64,000 bases of DNA from Raffaelea ambrosiae (GCA_002778195.1 PCDI01000003.1:1464295-1528294); one strand, 5' to 3'; positions 10,858 through 21,882 are shown, numbered from the stretch's first letter. Program-made: numbers and translations. Notes: generated by a model not told the origin, from the sequence alone.

Positions 10858-10905
10858 CTTTCCCAGGAATTTTCCCAGGGGCTTTCCCAGGGGTTTTCCC
10901 AGGGG
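10858..10905 (+). repeat. 12-bp tandem repeat, 4 copies
   Basis: Four copies of (C/T)TTTCCCAGGGG, the first diverged at its end, follow the 14-bp array. They occupy the same 3' UTR or intergenic stretch. Confidence 0.9.
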
Positions 10906-11652
10906 TCCAGGTCTTTTGGTTTTCTCGGGTCCTTGATTTTCTGGCGTTTTGATCTGTTCCATCGTACAAGCCATGCACGGATACTGTTTCTTAGTTTTTT
11001 TGCTCCTTTTCTTTTCCTGGCCTCCTTTGTCTCGATCCTGTCCTGTCTCTCCTTAACCATACCACTGTCATTCCTTTCTCTTCTTTGGTCGTTTAGTCTC
11101 TCCTTGATACCCCCCCTGGTCTGTACAAATTGGTGGACACTGCAATACATCGAATACACTACACTACAATACAATACATACAAAATACATGCATATGCCG
11201 ACCAATCGGGCCCGGAGATCTGTGGCTCGTATTGCTCAATGGACGCAGCCTTGTGGCTTACACCGGCAGCTGCTACCACCCATTCGGCCCCGAAATAGGA
11301 AGGCCATCTCGACTGCCTCCACCGTATCTCCGCACTGCGCTGCAGGCAGCTAGTTTGTTGATAAGACAAAAAGGTACCCCCTCCCTTCCCCCTCCCTCCA
11401 ACAGAGCCGATGCTGGCCGGTGATCCGGTAAACAATAGCTGGGGGTACAGCGGCATCTCTCTCTGCTTGCTCCTTTTGCCCCGATTCTCGGGAATCTGAT
11501 CGGCCGTCCAATGCAAGCATTGACTTTGGCGCATATCTGGGAACATTGACAGCAGAGCCGAGGGCGATCCAAGGGAGATCTCTAGCCGAGCAATTAACAA
11601 CGGAGAAGACCAGTTGCATCAAAAGCCAATTACTCCTCGTCTGCTGGCAGCC
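10906..11652. other. Intergenic, TBC terminator to acyl-CoA ligase promoter
   Basis: No gene recognised. The stretch is AT- and pyrimidine-rich near 10980-11110, with short TACAATACA-type repeats near 11140-11190. Confidence 0.45.
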
Positions 11653-13544
11653 ATGCCCTTCCCGTCGCGCTTCCCCCCGCTGGACATCCCGGAGGTCGAC
11701 CTGTTTACGTACCTGTTCAGCAACCACGAAAAGGTGTCCTGTCCACCAACAAAGGGTAGGGTGTATTGTTTTCCTTTTTTTTTTTTTTTTTTTCCAAGAA
11801 GACCAATTTCTTTCTCTGTTGTTCACAGCTGACCGCTACAGTCATCTACGAGGACGGCGTCAACGATGCCCGCAAGTACACCGTCGCGGATGCCCGCAGC
11901 CTGGCCGTCCAGTTCGGCGCCTGGCTGGTGGCCGAGGGCGGCATCCAAAAGGGCGACCGCGTGGCCATCTGCAGCCTCAACGACATCGACTACCTGCCCG
12001 TCCTGCTGGGCATCCTCTGGGCCGGCGCAGCCGTGCACCCCATGAACCCGTCCCTCACGGCCGCGGATCTCGTGCACCAGCTCGAGGACAGCGGCGCGAC
12101 GCTGCTCCTCGCCCACCCGGCCTCCCTGGACGTGGCCACGGCCGCCTGTGCCGGTGCCGGCGTGCCCCGCGACCGCATGCTTGTGCTCGGCACCCCCCCC
12201 GCCGACTGCCCGTTTGTCCACTGGCGGTCGCTGCGGGCCTCGGCGGCACCCCTCGCGGAAAAGCCCGCCCTGTCCGCCGACCCCCGCGACGACCTCGCGT
12301 TCCTCGTGTACAGCTCCGGCACCACCGGGCGGCCCAAGGGCGCCATGATCACGCACCACAACATGGTCGCGCAGATCGCGCAGGCCACCGCCTGCGAGTG
12401 CGGCAAGATGCGGTCCACGGGCACCCGGCACGTGGACGGCGTGCCCGACGGCCCGCCGGCGGGCGACAAGATCCTGGCGTTCCTGCCCATGTTCCACGTC
12501 TACGGCCTCGCCGTGCTGGTGCTCATCCCCTTTTGCAACGGCATCCACACGGTCGTGCTGCCGCGCTTCGCCATCGAGCCCGTCTGCCAGCTGGTGCAGA
12601 AGCACCGCATCACGTTCCTGTACCTGGTGCCGCCGATTGCGCTGCTGCTGGCCAAGCACCCGGCGGTGCCGCGGTACGACCTGCGGTCGGTGCGCATGTG
12701 CAACTCGGGCGCGGCGCCGCTGGGGCGGGCGCTGCAGGAGGCCGTCTTTGCGCGCGTGGGCGTGCGCATCAAGCAGGGGTACGGGCTGACCGAGGTGACG
12801 TCGACGTCCCACGAGCAGCGGTGGGAGGACTGGCAGGCCAAGCCGGGCTCGATCGGCCGTCTGCAGCCGGGCATGACGGCCATGATCTGCGCGGTGGACG
12901 ACGAGGATGACGGCCAGCACGACCAGAACGACCAGAACGACCAGAACGACCAGCACGCCCCCCCCCGAGAATTGGGGATCGGGGCGACCGGGGAGCTCTA
13001 CCTCCGGGGCCCCAACGTCTTCCGGGGCTACTGGCGCAACCCGGCGGCCACGGCGGCCTGTCTCAGCCCGGACGGCTGGTTCCGCACGGGCGACATTGGC
13101 CACATGGACGCGGACGGCGACTTTTACATTACGGACCGCGCCAAGGAGCTGATCAAGTACAAGGGCTTCCAGGTGGCGCCGGCCGACCTGGAAAAGCTGC
13201 TGCTGACGCACGCGCTCGTGGACGACGTCCTCGTCGTGGGCGCGCACTCGGAGCGCCAGGCGACCGAGGTGCCGCGGGCGTACGTGGTGCGGCACGGGGG
13301 GCTCGGGGCGGTGGAGCCGGGCGACGGGGCGCGGCTGGCGGCGTGGGTGGCGGAGCGGGTGGCGTCGCCGAAGCAGCTGCGGGGCGGCGTGCACTTTGTG
13401 GCGTCGGTGCCCAAGAGCGCGAGCGGGAAGCTGCTGCGGCGGCTGCTGCGGGCGCAGGCGAGCGAAGAGCTGCAAGCGGAGGAGGCGGCGGCGGCGGCAG
13501 AGACAGCGCAACAAGAAGGACGACAGCCGAGGGCGAAGCTATAG
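11653..13544 (+). CDS. AMP-dependent acyl-CoA ligase, 4-coumarate-CoA-ligase-like, PTS1
   Basis: Exons 11653-11733 and 11829-13544 join in phase 0 to 598 aa. The intron has a GTGTCC donor and a long T run before TTCACAG. The enzyme makes acyl-AMP and then acyl-CoA from a carboxylic acid. Seen: the P-loop-like YSSGTTGRPKGAMITHHN near residue 188, GYGLTEVTS (motif before the adenylation core), GELYLRGPNVFRGYW, GWFRTGDIGHMD with the ATP-ribose Asp, and the catalytic-lysine region PKSASGKLLRR. The C-terminus is AKL, which fits the peroxisomal PTS1 consensus, so a peroxisomal location is likely. A non-family Asp/Gln/Asn-rich insert (QND repeats, near residues 384-403) comes from a GACCAGAAC microsatellite. 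The substrate (phenylpropenoid, fatty or other acid) cannot be told. Confidence 0.9.
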
Positions 13545-13997
13545 AGGGGGAGAGAAAGACTGCAGGTGAAAGGAAGGGACATACACAAAAAAAAAGAAAG
13601 ACAAAAAGACAAAACGGAAGGCTTGAAATAGAGGCTCGTCCAAAAAGAGAAAATGAACAGATATACATGAAGTATAAATATAAATACAAATAAAGGCCAG
13701 CATACTTGGACGGCTTCCTCTGATATTCGTATAAGCGAACCTTTTCGTGGTGGTCGTGAAATGTCGCTCTGGCAAGTTCAGGCCTTGTAGACAGAGTGTA
13801 ACGGGTTCAGGGTTAAGACGTTGATTTAATGAAAAAAAAGAATGAAATTCAATCATGTTTAGACTCCTTCCCCTCCTTGACATTCCTTGCCTTGCCTTTC
13901 CCTCCCTTCCATTAAAAAAAAAGACATCCCATGGGTATCATTTGACATTCTCAAAAAAGCAGTCAAGTTTCCAGTGCACTCCTCCCAGATAGAGATT
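13545..13997. other. Intergenic after acyl-CoA ligase
   Basis: No gene seen. An AATAAA at 13689-13694 is a possible polyadenylation signal for the ligase gene. Confidence 0.45.
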
Positions 13998-14100
13998 GAC
14001 CAGATCAAAACACTCCTCCCAAATAAAGAATGACCAGATCAAAACACTCCCAAATAAATGGCCAGATCAAAACACTCCCAAAGAATGACCAGATCAAAAT
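13998..14100 (+). repeat. Short tandem repeat, about 4 copies of GACCAGATCAAAACACTCC
   Basis: Units share GACCAGATCAAAACACTCC with variable AAATAAA(TG/GAAT) spacers, giving unit lengths of about 26-34 bases. It lies in the 3' flank of the minus-strand gene that ends at 14254. Confidence 0.85.
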
Positions 14101-14253
14101 CACAGATAAAAAAAAAAGGCAAACACCTCCCCAAAATTCCAACCAGGGTGGTAGTTCCCTATTCCCAGTGAGAGGGTATGTCCCATACCATGCCCACAAC
14201 GTCAGTAGTATCCTTCCCCATGTACCGTCAGTGGTTATCCGTTGCCAGTGCAT

Positions 14254-15002
14254 TCAGTAGTTCTTCGCCCGGTGGCGACGCAGAATCTTTCTCCGGCGGC
14301 TGCGCAGCTTGCCCCGCGAGACGGTCGACGCCGGCAGAGAGACAAGGGCCGTCCGGGCGGCCGGCGGCAACTCGAGCGACGACACGTCGTCCCGGTCGTC
14401 CTCGCCGTCGAGCATGTTGCTGTCCGCGTCGTTGACGTCGTCGTTGTCGTCGCCGTGGAGGAAGCCGAACATGGCGCGGCCGCGGGGCGACATCAGGGCC
14501 TCGACTTCCCGGCGCGCCTCGTCCGGCAGGGGCTGGTCGGCCACGCTGTCGTTGAGGAGGTCCAGACAGGCACGGGGGGCTGTGCGAGAAGCAAAAAGGG
14601 GTTGTTAGCAAGAACTACGAGTCTTGTGGCAGAAGATGAATGAATTAGCTGGGACTTACGGACGACGGACTCGACGAGCTCGCATTCGAGGGCGGCACTG
14701 ATGCGGGCCGAGTTGTAGCAGTGGTACCGGCGCTGCAAAGCCAGCATGCGGCGCCAGATGTAGGCGGTGTCCTCGGGGTTGTCGTAGTCCAGGGCGGACA
14801 GGTGGTTGTTGCGCGAGTCGACGGACACGCGCGGCTCGACCTTGCTGGCCCGGTCCGGGACCGGCTGTGGCTGGGGCGGCAGCGGTTGCTGGTCGGCCGA
14901 CGCCTCGATGGGCGTGATGGCGTCTTCGTCGTCGCTGAGGGAGGCCGACGAGGACCGCGAGTAGAACGACCGGTGGCACATGTCTGTCTGGAGGCGGTGC
15001 AT
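14254..15002 (-). CDS. Hypothetical acidic protein, two exons
   Basis: Exons 15002-14660 and 14579-14254 join in phase 1 across a GTAAGT...CACAG intron of 80 bases, giving 222 aa. I do not recognise a family. The N-terminal part is Ser- and Pro/Gln-rich with an acidic patch (SDDEDAITP). The middle is a more ordered, conserved-looking region (DYDNPEDTAYIWRRMLALQ) predicted helical. The second exon contains a PDEARREVEALMSPRGRAMF helix, an Asp/Asn-rich stretch and a strongly basic tail (RGKLRSRRRKILRRHR) that could be a nuclear localisation or nucleic-acid contact segment. No signal peptide or membrane segment. A TTTCTCCAG lies immediately before the ATG, so a 5' UTR intron or an upstream coding exon is possible. 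Confidence 0.7.
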
Positions 15003-18000
15003 ACTGGAGAAAGACGTGAGGCGGGTAGGATATGGTTGTATGGCTATCTATGGCTATCGCTGTATGGTGAAGGCTGGCTGGCTGGCTGTACCCGGCTGTG
15101 CACAGGGGGGGGGGCTGGTGGGTAGAACCTCGGCAGAACCAGACGAGTCGAAGAGTCGACAAGTCGAAAAGTCGAAAAGTGTCGTGTGGGCAAGCACGGC
15201 CAAGGATCAGAGGGCCGTCTTATATTGAGGAAGAGGGGCTTGGGAGAAGAAAAAAAAAAAGAGAATGATCGACAGCCAGGGTTCGGGTCTAAATCACGCC
15301 TTGTCACGGTGGGTCGTACTATGTATGTGACTTATACGACACTGCTGCCGGCGTTTTCGCTTTTTTTTCGCTTTTTCTCGCTTTTTCGCCTTTTGACCAG
15401 GGTTGGGTCAGGGTGGGAAAATGGTTTTTTTTTTTTCCTTGGATGGGTCTGGCCTTTTATGCACGACACACGCGCGGTCGGCCGACTTTGGAATGTCTTA
15501 TACTATGGCGCTGTCTGGGAGGGTGTGCCTTTGTCTTTGAATGTCTTGGACCAGACGGGTCAGACCGCCAGAGCAAAAGAAAAGGACAAAAAGAGAATCA
15601 AAAACGGGAGCAGGGCGGGTCGCTAAGAGGGGGGCGCGAGGACGAAAGAATCGCGTATAAATGAGACGACGATCGTTTTGGCACAGAGGAGGGCAGTGAT
15701 CAGCAGTGGTCAATGTGGTGTGGGGGGGGGGGAAGACAAAAAAGGGCAGAAGATCGGAGTGTGCTGGGAGTATGAGACCATGAAGGGGAAAGAGAAGGGT
15801 GCACGAAAAGGAGCCCCGGGTTATATAATGGGTGGTTCCGTTGCTGGCCAGCGCGTGGTTGTCGCATTCCTGGTGATATTCGTTGTCTCTGTGTAAGTGC
15901 GAGAACAGCAAGTAGCTTGTGATAGGGGGGGGGGGTATACTTGGTGGGGATGTGATGATGCAAAGGGACGGACGGTCTGTGCTGGCGAACCAGCCAAGGT
16001 GAAAGACAGGTCGCTCCTCCCTTGCAACAGCTAGTTAGTGGGCAGCTCGCAAAGACAGTGGAGGGCAGCTAAAAGACGCTAAAAGACAGCTAGTGGACAG
16101 CTCCAAAGACGGCCAAACGACAAAAGACAGCTCAAAGAAGCCAGAGGACAGCTTAGGACAGCTAAGGACAGCTCAAAGAAAGCCAGAGGACAGCCAAGGA
16201 CTGCGACAGACGAAAGACTGGCAAACGACAGCCACGAAACGACGGGCACCGATGAGCACCGACAACCACCGACAACCACCGACGCGGTGTGCCAACGGGC
16301 GCCGTTGCCAGCCGGTCTTTCCAGCATCACTCATCACACACACCGCGTCACCAGCGTCGCAAGACTCAGCGTTCTTCTTGTTTTGTTTGCTCGGGCTTGT
16401 CTGTATTATGCACCCCGTCGTCATTGTGGCCTAGTTTGGGAACCGCCCGGTTGGGGGAGCCGGTGGCTTCCCATTCGCCCAAAGGGCAGCTCGGCTTGCG
16501 GACGAAAAAAGGAAGAAAAGGAAAAAAAAGGAAGAAAAAAGATAAAAAAAAAAGGAAAAAAAAGAAAAAAAAGGAAGAAAAGAGAAAAAAAAAGCGAGGA
16601 CAAGGCGATGACTGTGTCCCGGCACACCGACGTGTACATTGCGGCGCACAAGTCCTGGGGTGGTCTTGGGGCGCCAGGCGTGTCTTACAGGTAGAGTTGC
16701 CAGAGAGGCACAGCACAACAGCACCAAGAATCCCCCACGACTCGGTTGCCTCGTTTACTCTTTTTTTTCTGCGCTCAAGCGGTGAATGTTGGACTGTTCC
16801 CATGATCTACCCATTCTTGGCGATGATCGTCCCAGCCGGCCCAGTACGAGAGCTACCAAAAAGAGAACCAAAAAGAGAACCAAAAAAGAGAGCCAAAAAC
16901 GCCGTGTGTGCTATGCATTCCTCGTAGTTGGCGTGTGCTCGAAGTTGGCGTGTGCGTGTGCGTAGTACCAAGAAGCAAGGTGACGCATCCACCGGCAATC
17001 GGGAAAAACGGTTCAGCATCGGACTTTGCAAGGCAGAGAGGAGGGCAAAAACAAACAAAAAACAAAGACTTGGTTGGGTCGTATCGGCAGTGGAACGCTG
17101 CAGGCTCTTTTGGTCGTTTGGTCTTTCTTTTTTTTTTTGTTTTTGTTTTTTGGCTCTACGAACTAGCTTTGTTTGGCTGCTCTCAATTACAGTTGGCACG
17201 AAAACGTGCATTAGCAGCATGAAAGACTCCACCAGATCACGTCCAGGATGGACACAAAGGAAAAGGACAGAAACGATTCCGAGAAAAAGAGTCCATAAAA
17301 AAGAAAAAGAAAGAAGTACCGCAAGCAACGGCACGAGGCAAAAAAATGCGGTTTCAAGCGCAGGTCCACCCACGGGTTCTCGCTAGCCTGGCCGCTCTTA
17401 CGACAGACACGACGATGCATGAAAGGCCGGGAGTGTTTTTGTTTTTCTGACAGACTGGTTCGTCGCTCGTCGTACCGACACTTTTCCTCTCTGCGCATTT
17501 GTGCGGATGGCCGGCATGCGAGTGCGAAGCCCGGAACGGCAGGGCGAAGAAGAACGAAGACGCACGATATGACAGAGACGCCGTGCATGCTAGCATCCAG
17601 AGTAGCCCACTGGGGAAGGCTCGTCTCGACTTCCTCGTCGGATCGGCGATGATGGACAGGATGGACAGACAATGGGCCACGACGCCCGCGAGAGTGGTCT
17701 CTTCCATCACACCACTCCCCTGTCCCTCCCGTAGGCGCCGGCCTCCGCCATCTTTTTATTTTTATTTTTATTTTTTTTGGACTTTGAGTAGCTATCCCTG
17801 AGCTCTCCCATCTCTCCGCGCCCTCCTCCCAAGGAAGAAGCTTTTCCCAAAGGGCTAGTGCGAAGCGACGTCCGCAGATTAGTGTCCAGGCGATGCGCAC
17901 AATAGCATACATAGTAGATTGCCTGCATCAAACGACAACAAAAAGAGAGTCCCACCTATAACCCCCCCCTCCATCGTCGCCCGGCACTTGTTTGCCGCCG

Positions 18001-19571
18001 GCATCCCTTGACTTCCAGCCGTTGGTGTTTTCGAGCTGGTCGGCCTTCCTAGTGTCTGTCTTCCGAGACGGCGCTGTCTCGTAACTACACCCACAACGTA
18101 CCCTGTAAATCTACGAGTAGTACGCCCTTCTCCCCCTCCGTCTTGCTGATCAGCCGTCCTCGAGCTTGCAAAATGTGGGAACATAATACGGGTACATAGT
18201 ACATAGTGTGTGCGCGCGCGCAGACACACACACGCACACACTTCCCTTTTGACCTGTCACAGGCGCCTACACGGGTATCCATCGGTTCCTCTGACCACTT
18301 CCTTTTCATATTTCGTTTTCCCGGCCAGGTCTCCTGTCACCGCCTGCCACCTCTGTCACGTCTGCCACCTTCCTGGGCATGGTGAAATGACGGCCCGCTA
18401 CAGCTCGGCATTTGGGAAAGAGGGGCTGCAGATCAAGCTTTTTTTCTTTTTTTCTTTCTGTAGCAGGTGTGTGGGTTGTGGTGCAATTTTTTTTTCCCAA
18501 AGGATATGCACACTTCGTACGAGTAGACAGGCATACCGCATGTGGGCAAATGTCGGGCGAGTCTTGCAGCATGGTGGTGCTTGAGATAGAAGGAGACCAC
18601 GAGCATGGAGATCGACTACGGGCAACTGTGCACGCATATCCGCCGCCCGAGTGCATTGCACTTGGGTAACAATAGTGTCCGAAATGGAGCGGGCACAGTG
18701 GCGGATGGCCATGATTGAGCATAAGGTGACACTTGCCGTTCTTTTCTTTGTCCCGCAGAACAAAGGGCGGACTGGGAGGCATCTGACGAGCTTGAGTAAG
18801 AACCGGGAAACCGAACATGACAGGGGATCCAAACACTCCAATTTCCAACAGCCGCAAACGCCCTGAACAGCATGTGCGAAAAGCCCTGGCAGCTTGAACA
18901 GCCCCAGCAGCCTTGCCATGTGCGCGCGCGCCAGATGCCATGTCGATGGCGCACACGTCGCGCGCCAAAATGTCTCACTTCGCTAGACAGACGGATGGCA
19001 GGTCTTATCACCGGATTGTCAGTTGACAACTGACTATTAACTAGTCGCTGTACCCCTTGCCAGACTAACAGCCTCAGTATGTGAATGTCTCATTTGCTAG
19101 ACATCCCGTGCCTTCTCTTTCAGGGACCGCGCGCGCGTGCGTGCCTTCCTATCTTGGCATGCGTTCATTTGACCTTTTTTTTTTTCTTTTTTTTCTCTGA
19201 CCTGCATCTTCTGTTTCTGCAATTTCCCCGTCGCCAGCTCTGGACTCTTGCATACATAGTAGAATGCGTTCATTCCCCGATGGCATAACCTGAATAGCCG
19301 GCCATTTTCTGGCATGGAAATGCTTCGCATTCCTCACCTCTGTCAGATGCTTTCCCCGTCCTCTACAAAATCCAAAGACCGCCACAAACAACCGGCTTCA
19401 CAAGTCCACAGGCCGCACGGGATTCTTTCTCCTTTTTGTGTGCCACCACGAAAATCGCCACTCGGTCCTATTCCATTCCTCAAGAAAGTATGATAACAAT
19501 AAAGGTATATTTGTAGGTGGTAGTACAGTCGCTCACAAAATGACAAATTGCCTTCCTCGGGAGAAACACCT
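15003..19571. other. Long gene-free stretch (about 4.6 kb)
   Basis: No frame here shows family-like protein text on either strand. It holds runs of T and G, a palindromic TTATATAA near 15823, a degenerate GACAGCTAAAGGA-type repeat (about 16040-16230), GACAACCACC repeats (16260-16285), an A/G-rich tract (16503-16600), AAAAAGAGAACC repeats (16855-16895) and two copies of an 18-base motif GCATACATAGTAGA(A/T)TGC at 17905 and 19250. It could contain long UTRs or non-coding transcripts. Confidence 0.4.
16040..16230 (+). repeat. Degenerate CAGCTAAAGGA-type repeat
   Basis: GGACAGCT(A/C)(A/G)A(A/G)GA-like units recur about ten times with variable spacing. It is an eroded minisatellite with no coding sense. 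Confidence 0.6.
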
Positions 19572-20417
19572 CTACAAAACAGCCACGACACCCAGGAAGC
19601 CGGCCACGGCGACGGCCGCACCCACAACGCCTGTCGCGCGCGGGCCGCCGCCGTTGCCGCTGACCGTGCTGCTGGCGCTGGCGGATGCGCTGGCAGCGGC
19701 TCCGGACGCCGAGCCCGATGCGGTGCCGGTTGCCGTCGTCGTGCCCGTGGCGGAACCCGTCTCGGTCGCGCTGCCCGTGGCCGTAGCCTTGCCCGTGGCC
19801 GTAACCGACCCTGTCGCCGTAACCGACCCTGTCGCCGTAGCCGACCCTGTGGCCGTAGCCGACCCCGTCGACTCGGCGGCACTCTCTGTGGCGGACGCCG
19901 ACGCGAACCCCACGCCGTCGAATGCCGTGCACTGGAGCGGCACCAACACGCCGTTGATGAAGGTCATGCGGTAGTCCCCCATGTACGGGCACGAGGAGAA
20001 GTAGGCGTCGTACTCGCTGCTGATGGGAGCGAACCACGCGGACAGGGACGACTCGTACGCGGCCAGCGCGGATGTTCCCGTAGCCGGCAGATTGGTGAAG
20101 CAGGGGCCGACGGATGTGGCGTCCAGGAGGGAGTAGATAGCCGAGTCGGTCGGCGGGGGAGCACCGGTCACAAGGGTGTCGAAGTACAAGGCCTCGCAGG
20201 AGCTGGTGTAGGCCGGGTCCGTGGTGCGGCTGTCGGAGATGGCGACGTAGGAGTAGGCGGAGTCGGAGGCAGCCGCTGGGGACGAAGCCGTGGTGCTCTC
20301 GGCGCGGCGCTCGACGGCGGCAGCCGCCGCTGTGAGCTGGCCGAGGTCGAAGCGGTTGTAGGCCGAGGTCGACGAGGCCAAAGCCGCCGCCACGAAGAGG
20401 GTGCGTACAGAGTGCAT
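19572..20417 (-). CDS. Secreted Ser/Thr-rich GPI-type wall protein (paralog A)
   Basis: Single exon, 281 aa. A signal peptide (about residues 1-19, cut after STSA) is followed by a propeptide-like region ending in a dibasic RR (VERRAES), an ordered domain with Cys residues (SSCEALYFD...GPCFTN...SSCPYMGDYRM...LQCTAF), a Ser/Thr/Ala/Gly-rich stalk with TATGS repeats, and a C-terminal hydrophobic tail after a small-residue site, as in GPI-anchored proteins. It should sit on the plasma membrane or wall. The ordered domain aligns by eye with that of the gene at 30014-30820: SSCE, a PC, YES, a W, a second C and a hydrophobic VLV...C end. I do not know the family function. Confidence 0.85.
   Translation of the reverse strand: MHSVRTLFVAAALASSTSAYNRFDLGQLTAAAAAVERRAESTTASSPAAASDSAYSYVAISDSRTTDPAYTSSCEALYFDTLVTGAPPPTDSAIYSLLDATSVGPCFTNLPATGTSALAAYESSLSAWFAPISSEYDAYFSSCPYMGDYRMTFINGVLVPLQCTAFDGVGFASASATESAAESTGSATATGSATATGSVTATGSVTATGKATATGSATETGSATGTTTATGTASGSASGAAASASASASSTVSGNGGGPRATGVVGAAVAVAGFLGVVAVL
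19780..19875 (-). repeat. Coding tandem repeat in GPI protein stalk
   Basis: Units of about 18 bases encode TATGSV/TATGSA and related copies. The region is likely variable between strains, as in other fungal adhesin-like stalks. Confidence 0.8.
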
Positions 20418-20993
20418 CTGGGCGTGTTTTGTGTGTGTGTGTGTGTCTGACTATGTTTTACAAATGGGAGAATGCCTTTGATTTGCTTTTGCGTTACGAG
20501 ACTTGATCCTCCAACGCGCTTTTGAATGCCTGGATGGGCAAACATCTGGCCGGCCCCCTTTTATTTCTTACAAAGTTCTCGCGTATTTAAGATTGCCTGA
20601 CGAGGGTCCAGAAGCGCCAAGTGGGTAAGCATACTATGTAAAATCATCTTAAATTGAGCATAAACGTCCGTCCCCCGCTAGCACTAAACTCTCTTCAGGA
20701 TGAGGCGCAGCCCCAATTCCTGTACGGCAACGTCCGACCGCACTAGTTCCTGGACGGGCTCGCCTTGTTGGGACATGGCAGGCCATTAGTGCCCTAAACA
20801 TGAGACTCGTAGGGGGGGGGGGGGGGGGGGGGTTCTAGGCTCTAGGCTCGACAAGCACCCTGTGTCTACATAGTAGCTCACCATTGGCTAAAATTACATT
20901 ATCATTGAAACACTTTTTGTATGCTATCGTAGTATTCTGGGCATGCTTGGCAGGTATGCTGCTAGGCCATCCTTCTCCTCTATGTTTTTATTT
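20418..20993. other. Intergenic, promoter side of GPI protein A
   Basis: No gene. A (GT)n run near 20430-20446 lies just upstream of the start codon. A 21-base G run is at 20812-20832 and may be of uncertain length in the assembly. This is the left flank of the transposon stack. Confidence 0.5.
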
Positions 20994-21002
20994 GGGAGCC
21001 CC

Positions 21003-21245
21003 TATCTCCTTAAGGACGAAATTATTACTTTTTTTGTGGGTCTTTGTTGACTTTTCTGTACGTTGTACAGCGATCCTATCCCCTGTAGTTGCCTATGCGA
21101 CACCTTTTTTCAGTGAGAGCGGGAGTGACTTTATTTTTAGTACGTTTTCTGTGTATTTCTTTGTACTGTGGAGTCGAGTACAGGGGTTTTAGCCAATCGA
21201 TTCGTCTATAGATAAAAACGTAATAATTTCGTCCTTAAGGAGATA
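21003..21245. mobile_element. MITE-like insert in the left TIR, TA-flanked
   Basis: About 240 bases bounded by a perfect inverted repeat of 26 bases (21003-21028 and 21220-21245; begins TATCTCCTTAAGGACG). If the flanking TA at each side is the target duplication, the insert is 21005-21243 and interrupts the MULE terminal repeat between CCCTA and GTGCC. The right TIR of the MULE lacks the insert, which shows the empty-site structure. The size, TIRs and TA duplication suit a Tc1/mariner-type non-autonomous element. No coding frame. Confidence 0.8.
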
Positions 21246-21279
21246 GTGCCACCATTATTTGACTAAAGTGCCGCGATTT
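21246..21279. repeat. Left terminal inverted repeat core of the MULE
   Basis: The sequence from GTGCCACC to GCGATTT is the exact reverse complement of the repeat at 29898-29934. The outer part of this TIR lies beyond the MITE insert (20994-21002). Confidence 0.9.
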
Positions 21280-21596
21280 TCGGCGCTAAAGGGGGGGTGT
21301 AATAGGGTAAAGGGGGGGTGCGATAGGGGGACGACAAATAAGCCCAAAAGATACATGTAATANATAAAGGTACATACACAAATCAAAGTACATTCTGGGC
21401 AAGTCTGTCTCTACCTACATAAGTGCAACTATTCCGTCTTGCTGCGCTTCGCGCAGCTGTCTATCTAAACTACACTCAAATTCAGGGTCAATTTGATAGT
21501 CCTCGCAGTCACCGATAGCATCCTCCAATAAAGCAGACCACCTACTATAAGCACGTGGCGCCAAAGTCGTCGACGGTTGAACGTCGTCGTACTCCC

Positions 21597-21882
21597 AGCC
21601 TGCCTCTGCCGCTGCCTCTGCCGCTGCCTCTGCCTCTGCCGCTGCCGCTGCCTCTGCCTCTGCCTCTGCCTCTGCTCCTGCCTCTGCCGCTGCCTCTGCC
21701 TCTGCTCCTGCCGCTGCCTCTGCCTCTGCCTCTGCCTCTGCCTCTGCCTCTGCCTCTGCCTCTGCCTCTGCCTCTACCTCTGCCTCTGCCTCTGCCTCTG
21801 CCTCTGCCTCTGCCGCTGCCGCTGCCTCTGCCTCTGCCGCTGCCGCTGCCTCTACTCCTGCCTCTGCTCCTGCCTCTGCTGG
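21597..21882 (-). repeat. Hexanucleotide array encoding an Ala-Glu tract in the transposase
   Basis: About 285 bases of GCCTCT/GCCGCT units (plus strand) with occasional GCTCCT. On the minus strand they read as alternating Ala-Glu and Ala-Ala, in frame with the transposase C-terminus. Cores are (GCCTCT) runs of more than ten perfect units. Confidence 0.9.

Noticed and set aside
9102..11600. An 832-codon minus-strand frame opposite the TBC gene
   Set aside because: Shadow of the TBC coding region plus the minisatellites. Composition is Arg/His/Gln-rich with no family text.
11823..13514. A 563-codon minus-strand frame opposite the acyl-CoA ligase
   Set aside because: Antisense shadow of a GC-rich exon, without recognisable motifs.
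16289..16927. A 212-codon plus-strand frame with a Lys-rich middle
   Set aside because: Built on an A/G-rich simple tract. No start context, domain or partner exon could be found.
20884..21192. A 102-codon hydrophobic frame on the plus strand
   Set aside because: It runs across the MULE left end into the MITE and has no conserved text.
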